Positions 25,851 through 30,591 of a stretch of 39,564 bases of DNA are shown piece after piece. Numbering within the stretch: position 1 is the stretch's first letter; the number at the start of each line of letters is the position of its first letter. Position numbers and translations under genes: made by a program. This DNA is from a virus. The notes under the pieces were generated by a model. That model saw only the letters and a list, made by a program, of their open reading frames with translations. It did no database searches and was not told where the DNA came from. The DNA lies in the IMG/VR virus record IMGVR_UViG_3300030329_002034, positions 1 to 39,564 of that record. One strand, written 5' to 3'.

Positions 25851-26181
25851 CATCATAAAAGAGTAAAGGTGGGCAAAATAAATATTGGTAGGGGTGTTCT
25901 AAAAATACCCCTGAAATTTAGGGGGGTACATATCCTCTTGCTCTTTCTGTTTCTTCAAAGGCTACCCCCCCTCTTGTAACTGTTTATCTTATTACTGTTG
26001 TTATTATCTTTCAGTGTTGTTTGATTGTATTGGTATTGTTTGTTGTTGATGTTAGGTGTGCCTAAGGCAAGTGTGGATGGGATGTTAACGCGCACGCGGA
26101 TGCGCGCTGTCAGAGCGGGCAGGCTCGGGCAGGCGCCTACGTGAGATTTTGCCACGAATTTTGAGATTGGAAAAAGCATAC
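25851..26181. other. noncoding control region with several inverted repeats
   Basis: No credible gene; the minus-strand frame 25955-26188 has a TTG start, no ribosome binding site and low-complexity sequence. It holds inverted repeats AGGGGT/ACCCCT (25890-25895, 25907-25912) and AGGGGGG/CCCCCCT (25920-25926, 25966-25972), a TTGT-rich stretch at 26025-26050, a 3-bp GCC-TAA-GGC hairpin (26060-26068), a CGCGCA/TGCGCG hairpin (26089-26106), and a tandem repeat of CGGGCAGGC at 26116 and 26126. G+C content rises sharply after about 26086. The promoter for the plus-strand genes must lie here or just after, but no clear -35/-10 pair was found. Confidence 0.5.
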
Positions 26182-26241
26182 AGATCAATAAAAAAAAATT
26201 TCCCCTTACGTAAGTAAGGGAAATTTATTTTTTAGTGATCT
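26182..26241. terminator. 60-base palindrome, bidirectional terminator-like
   Basis: AGATCA (26182) to TGATCT (ending 26241) are the ends of a near-perfect inverted repeat. Its core AAATTTCCCCTTAC / GTAAGGGAAATTT forms a strong stem with one bulged base around a GTAA loop. In the plus direction the stem is followed by ATTTTTT, and in the minus direction by a run of T. The structure is that of a bidirectional intrinsic terminator, but it ends just before the ribosome binding site (GAAGGAGGT) of the first plus-strand gene, so it may act as an attenuator for that gene. Confidence 0.65.
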
Positions 26242-26255
26242 GAAGGAGGTCAAAA

Positions 26256-26594
26256 ATGCCAAACCCTAACTCCCAACTCGAAGAGTTGGCTAAACTACTA
26301 GCATCTGCTTTAGCAGATGCTAACGAACCTAAGTCTTCGAAGAAGACTTCAAAGAAGTCCACTAGGTCTGAAAGACCTAGCAAATCGAAGACCGTTGGTC
26401 GTGTGCCCGCTAGGCGAGCCCGCACTCGAGCTGACCGACGCGAGGAACTTGCCAAGCAACTACGTTGCCATGTCAAGGGAACGATTCCCCCTTTCTCCGA
26501 AAGGGAGCTCAAACTGATCGTTGAGCACCGAGAGGCTTATCCACTACTCCGTAGTGGAGAAGAGCTCCGATTAGAAGTTCACCCTAAACCGTAA
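26256..26594 (+). CDS. small basic protein, hairpin-rich gene
   Basis: 112 residues, with AAGGAGG six bases upstream of the ATG. An amphipathic N-terminal helix (SQLEELAKLLASALADA) leads into a Lys/Ser/Arg-rich linker (residues 26-60) and a C-terminal part with ELAKQLRCHVKG and SERELKLIVEHREAYPLLRSG. The charge suggests nucleic acid binding. The family is not recognised. The coding sequence is built from successive perfect inverted repeats (see the array at 26273-26725), and the stop codon TAA lies inside the four-base loop of one of them. Base composition is richer in G+C than in later early genes. The start site and codon-sized sense of the protein support translation, but the RNA itself may also be functional. 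Confidence 0.65.
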   Translation: MPNPNSQLEELAKLLASALADANEPKSSKKTSKKSTRSERPSKSKTVGRVPARRARTRADRREELAKQLRCHVKGTIPPFSERELKLIVEHREAYPLLRSGEELRLEVHPKP

Positions 26595-26725
26595 GGTTTA
26601 GGGATGACACTTGTTCATAGAACAAGTTACGCCCAAATTTGAGCTAGGCGTTACGTGCGTATAACGCCAAGCCAAAACAAACTAAACCAACACGCACGGA
26701 AAGGAATAGAAAATTGCATTTCTAT
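26273..26725 (+). repeat. tandem array of distinct perfect hairpins
   Basis: Successive perfect inverted repeats with different stems: 26273-26289 (7 bp, loop GAA), 26299-26322 (11 bp, TT), 26331-26349 (8 bp, GAA), 26362-26380 (8 bp, GAA), 26390-26400 (4 bp, GTT), 26456-26468 (5 bp, TAC), 26477-26489 (5 bp, CGA), 26489-26505 (7 bp, TCC), 26507-26526 (6 bp, 8-base loop), 26540-26558 (8 bp, TCC), 26582-26603 (9 bp, GTAA), 26609-26627 (8 bp, ATA), 26647-26668 (7 bp, 8-base loop), 26706-26725 (7 bp, 6-base loop). A partly mismatched one is at 26405-26419. An alternative 6-bp hairpin at 26345-26359 competes with the third. The array crosses the end of the 112-codon gene without change. Confidence 0.85.
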
Positions 26726-26923
26726 CAAGCAGGCGAGCTAGCAAGCGGGGGGCATGGCTTTTCAGTCATCCAACCAACTAGCGAGCCATCAGACGCGGGG
26801 AATACCTACGTACTCGATGAACAAGAGTGTCACAGATGCTCGTGGGCGAGTAAGGATTCCAACAACCAACCATTCTCTCACGAGAGTGTCGAGCACGCAA
26901 AGGAGGAAAATTCATCATGGTAA
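26714..26923 (+). CDS. possible small protein, TTG start
   Basis: 69 residues beginning at TTG 26714, with AAAGGAA about eight bases upstream. The product (MHFYQAGELASGGHGFSVIQ..., then ECHRCSW) has a CxxC and reads as ordinary protein, and it overlaps the start of the next small gene by seven bases, as in coupled phage genes. Against it: the start codon sits in the loop of the last array hairpin, and an overlapping frame at 26754-27107 is also open. Treat as a candidate; no family recognised. Confidence 0.35.
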   Translation: MHFYQAGELASGGHGFSVIQPTSEPSDAGNTYVLDEQECHRCSWASKDSNNQPFSHESVEHAKEENSSW

Positions 26924-27051
26924 AGTGTGCGCACTGCGGAGTAGCAGTTGCAAAAGACGAGCTCTGTACAGTCACGGGCTTGAACGGGCAGGCGAAAGTT
27001 TGCCAATACTGTCAGTACACGTACATATGTTCGGACAGTGTGACAGTTTGA
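26917..27051 (+). CDS. 44-residue zinc-ribbon protein
   Basis: A short gene with AGGAGG ten bases before ATG 26917. The product, 44 residues, has CAHC at positions 4-7, CQYC at 29-32, and two further cysteines at 17 and 38. Two CxxC knuckles separated by about 21 residues fit a single zinc ribbon. Such tiny zinc proteins are frequent in early phage regions and often bind host enzymes or nucleic acid; here the target is unknown. The overlapping reading frames in the same stretch lack comparable start sites. Confidence 0.7.
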   Translation: MVKCAHCGVAVAKDELCTVTGLNGQAKVCQYCQYTYICSDSVTV

Positions 27052-27059
27052 TCGAAGAA

Positions 27060-27111
27060 TACACTACACTTTTACCCCTTTTATTTATAAAAGGGGATAA
27101 AAGTTAGTGTA
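27060..27111 (+). other. 24-bp intergenic hairpin
   Basis: TACACTACACTTTTACCCC and the TTTTAT that follows pair with ATAAAAGGGGATAAAAGTTA and the remaining GTGTA, giving about 24 base pairs with two single-base bulges and a two-base apex. No T tract follows, so it is unlikely to be a terminator. It lies between two early genes, just before an AGGAG site. Similar long stems at 27395, 27976, 29460 and 37151 suggest mRNA processing or stabilising elements. Confidence 0.7.
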
Positions 27112-27134
27112 ATATCACAAAAAGGAGAATTATT

Positions 27135-27377
27135 ATGCCAATCGTTAGGCAAGCGTATAACATGAACTCGGAGATCGGTTATTTGATCTCACGTACAGGC
27201 GGAAAGTGCAACAAACCACCTAGACTCGCCACTGCGGACACGAAAAGAAGGTGGAGAAATGATCTAGCCAAGAGGCGTAGGTTCGAGCACAAGGAGGCGA
27301 AGTCACTTGGAATGACTAGAAAAGAATACAAGCGTCACCTACATGACGTGGTCGTGTACGGGGGGTTTGGAAAATGA
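27135..27377 (+). CDS. small basic protein, unknown
   Basis: 80 residues with AGGAG eight bases upstream of the ATG. Very basic: TKRRWRNDLAKRRRFEHKEAK forms a continuous positively charged helix, followed by SLGMTRKEYKRHLHDVV. Two cysteine-free halves, no membrane segment. Probably binds nucleic acid or an acidic host protein. The gene lies between two long hairpins (27060-27111 and 27395-27453), so its message would be trimmed to a short unit if these are cut. A 6-bp hairpin (27171-27190) lies early in the gene. Confidence 0.6.
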   Translation: MPIVRQAYNMNSEIGYLISRTGGKCNKPPRLATADTKRRWRNDLAKRRRFEHKEAKSLGMTRKEYKRHLHDVVVYGGFGK

Positions 27378-27394
27378 CAGAATGATTTAGTTTA

Positions 27395-27453
27395 CATCAC
27401 GAGAATATATATTTCTCATATTTATATGAGAAAAATATATATTCTCTGTGATG
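27395..27453 (+). other. 26-bp intergenic hairpin
   Basis: CATCAC...CTCATA (27395-27420) pairs with TATGAG...GTGATG (27425-27453) around a TTTA loop. It is almost fully paired over 26 base pairs, with only an extra AA and an extra T on the right arm. It is long enough to be a substrate for RNase III. It carries no downstream T tract. It fills most of the gap between two early genes. Confidence 0.75.
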
Positions 27454-27514
27454 AGAGAAGTTATGTTTTGGTTGGAAAACAATTAGTGTGCAGACATGCA
27501 CGAAGGAGACAACT

Positions 27515-27961
27515 ATGTCCAAATCTACCAACAGTCGTTATGACGTCAGAATGCGTATGGGTGAAGAGCTAGGAATAGCTAGAGAGGATAACAAGCATCC
27601 GTTACGAGTGCTCAAGCAGATGTACGAGGATAAGTTCGGAGAGGGTGTTTTGGTAACAAACTACCCACGTTTCAAGGGCAAGAAAGCATCAGTCACAGGT
27701 GGGAAAATAGATGCGTCTAAATTCCCCTCTGAAGACTTGCTCGACAAGAACGGAAAACCTCTCATGGGGTTTGCGCTTGAGAAGAGAGTTCAGAAACTCT
27801 CTAAAGGCAAAACTGTCACTGCTACACCTGTAGCGGACAAGACAGATAACGTAAGGTTCGAGAAGATCGAACATTCAGTAGGTCAGCTTACAGACGTGGT
27901 GAAACAGCTTACACAAGCGTTCATGGACTCTAAAGTTGAACAGGAAACTGCTACAAAGTAG
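27515..27961 (+). CDS. early protein, unknown
   Basis: 148 residues from ATG 27515, chosen because AAGGAG precedes it at a normal distance; an in-frame ATG at 27488 has no such site. N-terminal segment SRYDVRMRMGEELGIARED then a helical stretch (LRVLKQMYEDKFGEGVLV), a Lys/Gly-rich middle (KGKKASVTGGKID), and a C-terminal coiled-coil-like helix (FEKIEHSVGQLTDVVKQLTQAF). Not recognised. Likely an early host-interaction or DNA-binding protein from its basic charge and position. It contains local hairpins, for example 8 bp at 27783-27802. Confidence 0.6.
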   Translation: MSKSTNSRYDVRMRMGEELGIAREDNKHPLRVLKQMYEDKFGEGVLVTNYPRFKGKKASVTGGKIDASKFPSEDLLDKNGKPLMGFALEKRVQKLSKGKTVTATPVADKTDNVRFEKIEHSVGQLTDVVKQLTQAFMDSKVEQETATK

Positions 27962-27975
27962 CAGTGTTATAATAG

Positions 27976-28004
27976 GTGCGGGAGTAAGTATCTTACTCCC
28001 GTAC
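27976..28004 (+). other. 13-bp intergenic hairpin
   Basis: CGGGAGTAAG (27979-27988) pairs with CTTACTCCCG (27992-28001) around a TAT loop; three more outer pairs (one G-T) extend it to 13. It lies in the short gap before the GTG start at 28023, leaving the AGGAG site (28011-28015) free. There is no T tract. It belongs with the other early intergenic stems. Confidence 0.7.
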
Positions 28005-28022
28005 AAGAATAGGAGAATTATT

Positions 28023-28373
28023 GTGGCAAGAGGCACAAACAAACAGGTGATTCAGGCATGGATAGATTGCCAGCCTTTGGATCACGTCAGTGGTAAGCTA
28101 CGTACTGACGGAAAAAAACTAACAAGCTACGATCTAGTCATAGGTGACACCACGAGTAAGTTCAAACGTGTAGGTGACTACACTGCTAAAGGTGGATTGT
28201 TCCTATCTCAAACAAACAGTGAGCATGTAGGACTAGCTAAAAGCATCTTACAGCAGAACATAGATGATGGGTGGCTGAAAGATTATCAACCACAGGTGAT
28301 AGATGCTAGATTCATGACAGCACTTCACCCAAGCAACAAGCGTGCGATAGCACGAGTATTAGACAGGAGATGA
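28023..28373 (+). CDS. early protein, unknown, GTG start
   Basis: 116 residues from GTG 28023, selected because AGGAG lies seven bases upstream and the upstream in-frame sequence runs through the intergenic hairpin. Begins MARGTNKQVIQAWIDCQPLD, with a TSYDLVIGDTTSKFKRVG middle and a C-terminal basic helix (NKRAIARVLDRR). A mixed alpha/beta fold is likely. Function unknown. Followed after three bases by the next gene, so the two are probably co-translated. Confidence 0.6.
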   Translation: MARGTNKQVIQAWIDCQPLDHVSGKLRTDGKKLTSYDLVIGDTTSKFKRVGDYTAKGGLFLSQTNSEHVGLAKSILQQNIDDGWLKDYQPQVIDARFMTALHPSNKRAIARVLDRR

Positions 28374-28376
28374 GCA

Positions 28377-28784
28377 ATGGGTAGATTTTTAGTAATATTC
28401 TCACACACCTTTATAACAGGTACACCTCTTGTTGCTGAAAGCATAGAAGAGGCTAAAGAAAAAGGGTATGAGGCATCTAAATCAAAGGGCTTTGCAAACA
28501 TGCTACAGTCTAGCATAGCAGACAAAGACGGAAGTCTTGAAAATATGGGTGGAGTTGTGGCAGTTATTGACCTAGAGACACAGAAGATACACGTAGCGAA
28601 AGCAGTGGATAGAATGGCAGACTATCACAAAGACTTATTGCAAGAAATACATAGTAGCCTAGATGACGAGGGTAGTTTACAACAGTGGATGGAGGCTCAA
28701 GAAAAGTTAAAAAATGAACAACTTAACACTAGGAAAGATCGTTGGAATCCTCTGGATCCTCAGACGTGGGGGAAACCTGAATAA
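28377..28784 (+). CDS. early protein, unknown
   Basis: 135 residues. Starts MGRFLVIFSHTFITGTPLVA, a hydrophobic strand-rich opening but not a clear signal peptide. Residues 20-50 are helical and charged (SIEEAKEKGYEASKSKGF). The C-terminal half is acidic and helical (LLQEIHSSLDDEGSLQQWMEAQ) and ends in RWNPLDPQTWGKPE. Not recognised. The gene ends 56 bases inside the convergent small-terminase gene, so the two messages are complementary at their 3' ends. Confidence 0.6.
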   Translation: MGRFLVIFSHTFITGTPLVAESIEEAKEKGYEASKSKGFANMLQSSIADKDGSLENMGGVVAVIDLETQKIHVAKAVDRMADYHKDLLQEIHSSLDDEGSLQQWMEAQEKLKNEQLNTRKDRWNPLDPQTWGKPE

Positions 28785-29205
28785 CCTCAGGTAACTTGGG
28801 AACATCCTGTTTGGTTGGTTCAATCTGTCTGCTACGCAGTGCCTCTAGTACTGCTAAAGCAGGCAGTTGTGCGGACAAAGGGTTTTCATTGGCACTCCAA
28901 CGCTCACGCGCTGGCCCACGTTCAAGTACCCAAGCTCTTGCTCTCCAATCTTCGGATTTACCTAATGACTCAACTATGGCGACCTCTGCCTCTGCTCTAG
29001 CTTTATCGTAGTTCTTAGCAAAACTTGTATAAGGTTCTTTAGCAGGTCTAGTAGGGTGTTCACCTCTTCCGATTTGTAGCCAACGAGTTACAACTTGAGG
29101 CATTATCCCTACTGCATGAGCAGACGTAGACAGATAGTTTCCGTTACGAATAGATTTTAGTATTGATTCTTGTATACCTTTTGTAAGGTTAGTTGGTCTT
29201 CCCAT
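28729..29205 (-). CDS. terS: terminase small subunit
   Basis: 158 residues from the ATG at 29205. The opening MGRPTNLTKGIQESILKSI leads into a helix-turn-helix (YLSTSAHAVGIMPQVVTRWLQIG), then SFAKNYDKARAEAEVAIVES, DWRARAWVLERG and a Pro/Glu-rich tail. This arrangement (GRPT start, HTH, 'AEAE' helix, 'DWRAxxWxLER') is typical of small terminases, which recognise the packaging site and load the large subunit. It is oddly placed: convergent with the early genes, 3.5 kb from the large subunit, and on a minus-strand transcript of its own. No Shine-Dalgarno is visible; a -10-like TATACT lies about eight bases before the ATG, so the message may be leaderless. Confidence 0.8.
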   Translation of the reverse strand: MGRPTNLTKGIQESILKSIRNGNYLSTSAHAVGIMPQVVTRWLQIGRGEHPTRPAKEPYTSFAKNYDKARAEAEVAIVESLGKSEDWRARAWVLERGPARERWSANENPLSAQLPALAVLEALRSRQIEPTKQDVPKLPEVIQVSPTSEDPEDSNDLS

Positions 29206-29252
29206 ACATACAAGTATAATACGTGAAGAGAAAAAAAACAAAAACGAAAATT

Positions 29253-29302
29253 TATTTATATATATATTTATTTTATTTATGAAATAAATAAATATATAAA
29301 TA
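29253..29302. other. long A+T hairpin upstream of terS
   Basis: An almost entirely A/T stem: the arm ending ATTT at 29275-29278 pairs with AAAT at 29282-29285 and outward to 29253/29302, with one single-base and one four-base bulge, about 20 pairs in all. It separates the small-terminase start (minus) from the structured region ahead of the ATPase gene (plus). A weak bidirectional terminator or DNA-unwinding element is possible. Confidence 0.5.
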
Positions 29303-29343
29303 TAGAATGGAGTTTGAATTGAAATTAGACTTCTTTATTTTCT

Positions 29344-29370
29344 GTCACAGTTAAGGTTTGGAACTGTGAC
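29344..29370. promoter_or_regulatory. inverted repeat with 9-base arms, operator or RNA hairpin
   Basis: GTCACAGTT (29344-29352) and AACTGTGAC (29362-29370) are perfect inverted copies separated by nine bases (AAGGTTTGG). The form fits a dimeric repressor site as well as an RNA stem-loop. It lies about 160 bases ahead of the ATPase promoter. Confidence 0.5.
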
Positions 29371-29379
29371 TATCCCTTT

Positions 29380-29458
29380 AGAGAGGGTGGATGAGGTGTA
29401 GGCTGGTGGTTTCCTTGAATTTTCCACCAAGTCATGAGGACTCCCTTTCGCCCTCTCT
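29380..29458 (+). ncRNA. candidate structured RNA element
   Basis: AGAGAGGG (29380-29387) closes with CCCTCTCT (29451-29458). Inside lie TGGTGG/CCACCA (29404-29409, 29424-29429) with a 14-base loop and GTC-ATGAG-GAC (29431-29441). The stretch has higher G+C than its A+T-rich flanks and no reading frame. It sits between an inverted repeat and a 15-bp hairpin, before the promoter at 29506. I do not recognise a known ribozyme or riboswitch core in it. Strand is assigned from the neighbouring gene. Confidence 0.35.
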
Positions 29459-29459
29459 T

Positions 29460-29495
29460 TATACCTATATATATTTACATATATATATAGGTATA
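29460..29495 (+). other. perfect 15-bp hairpin before the ATPase promoter
   Basis: TATACCTATATATAT (29460-29474) pairs perfectly with ATATATATAGGTATA (29481-29495) around a six-base loop. No T tract follows in the plus direction. It ends ten bases before the -35 box of the next promoter, so it may insulate it from upstream transcription or serve as a processing site. Confidence 0.6.
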
Positions 29496-29505
29496 GAAAC
29501 AATAT

Positions 29506-29535
29506 TTGACAACAGGTACAGAGGTACTGTACTAT
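29506..29535 (+). promoter_or_regulatory. promoter of the ATPase-VWA operon
   Basis: TTGACA (-35, 29506-29511), 18-base spacer, TACTAT (-10, 29530-29535). The -35 is consensus; the -10 matches four of six. Transcription would begin about 30 bases before the ATG at 29572, leaving room for the AGGAG at 29557. This promoter explains how genes from 29572 onward are expressed independently of the small early genes. Confidence 0.6.
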
Positions 29536-29571
29536 GATACAACCCCAAAAAAAGTTAGGAGAATTATACTT

Positions 29572-30591
29572 ATGGGAACTGTAGACATACGCTCAGCACT
29601 TAAAAAAGCAGAGCAAGAGGGAGACTTCTTCAACGATTTCGCTGTAGAAGTAGCCGAAAGAACCTATCAAATGAGACCTTCACCGGTCTTGCAGATAGGA
29701 GCGACAGGATGGGGCAAGACAAAACTTGCTAGGTTCATCGCGTCGTTAGCTGACCTAGAGTTTGTAGGTGTCAATGCCTATCCTGGCATGGATATATCTC
29801 AACTGATAGGAATGTGGAGACCAAAGAACTCCAATGGAAACATTGAAGTTGCTTGGGAAGACGGATTGCTAACACAGGCAATACGTAAAGGTGCACTCTT
29901 CGCACTAGAAGAGATCACAAGACTACCACGTAAGATGCAGGGTAGACTGCTCGGTGTACTTGACTCCGAGAATAGATACTACTCGTTACCTGAGGCAGGT
30001 ATCAGTAACATAGAAGTCAACGAAGACTTTTGGTTAGTTGCTACTGCTAATCCTACAGGTGGAGGGTATGATACATCATCTCTTGATCGTGCTTTGACAC
30101 GTAGGTTTGGAGCTATATTCAATGTGAACCAACCTTTGTGCGATGAAACACGTAAGTTTGAATACGAATTACGTAAGTATTACGATGAAGAATTTGCAGT
30201 GAACAGAGCAAAGAGCATGGTCAAATGGGCAACTGACCTTAGGCAAGCCGATAAAATTTCAATCAATACAGGTGAGGTTGTTCAGCTAATACATAACTCT
30301 AGTTTTGCACCTATAAAAGATGCCTGTCTTTGGACTATAGCACCTAAGTACAACGATAGTGATGTGAGCAAGATAATGACAAACTTGGATGCTCAATTTC
30401 ACAACGAGGATGATTGGGAAAAGCACAGAATAGATACCCCAACTGTGATTGCAGTCGCAAATGGTAGTACTACTAAAGTTGCTCCGACTATCGAAGAGCG
30501 TAAGAACTCTGTAACAACAGATGATCTGACTAGCATGTTTGCAAGTATGATGCAAAAACTAGAAGATAAGAAAGATTCGAGGGATGAATAA
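29572..30591 (+). CDS. MoxR/CobS-like AAA+ ATPase
   Basis: 339 residues from ATG 29572, chosen because AGGAG precedes it by ten bases; an in-frame TTG at 29506 is the promoter -35 box. Walker A GATGWGKT at 43-50, Walker B-like LFALEE at 109-114 with Glu in place of the usual Asp, sensor 1 LVATANPTGGG, and an arginine-finger region LDRALTRRFG. This is the MoxR branch of AAA+ proteins, which remodel a substrate together with a VWA partner; phage copies are often labelled CobS from the cobalt chelatase pair. The next gene (one-base overlap) supplies that partner. A metal-chelatase reaction is not supported; a chaperone-like role in virus development or host takeover is more likely. Confidence 0.85.
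   Translation: MGTVDIRSALKKAEQEGDFFNDFAVEVAERTYQMRPSPVLQIGATGWGKTKLARFIASLADLEFVGVNAYPGMDISQLIGMWRPKNSNGNIEVAWEDGLLTQAIRKGALFALEEITRLPRKMQGRLLGVLDSENRYYSLPEAGISNIEVNEDFWLVATANPTGGGYDTSSLDRALTRRFGAIFNVNQPLCDETRKFEYELRKYYDEEFAVNRAKSMVKWATDLRQADKISINTGEVVQLIHNSSFAPIKDACLWTIAPKYNDSDVSKIMTNLDAQFHNEDDWEKHRIDTPTVIAVANGSTTKVAPTIEERKNSVTTDDLTSMFASMMQKLEDKKDSRDE

Noticed and set aside
25955-26188. A 77-codon minus-strand frame in the control region
   Set aside because: TTG start next to a terminator-like palindrome, no ribosome binding site, low-complexity sequence.
26130-26190. Plus-strand promoter TTGAGA with a downstream A+T box for the first early gene
   Set aside because: No -10 box at acceptable spacing, and the terminator-like palindrome would follow it directly.
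26754-27107. A 117-codon plus-strand frame across the small zinc-ribbon gene
   Set aside because: No good ribosome binding site, and the overlapping zinc-ribbon frame has a better start and a recognisable motif; the frame also runs into the 24-bp hairpin.
29380-29458. Hammerhead ribozyme
   Set aside because: GGATGAGG resembles part of the core, but the CUGANGA and GAAA elements are not present in the required order.
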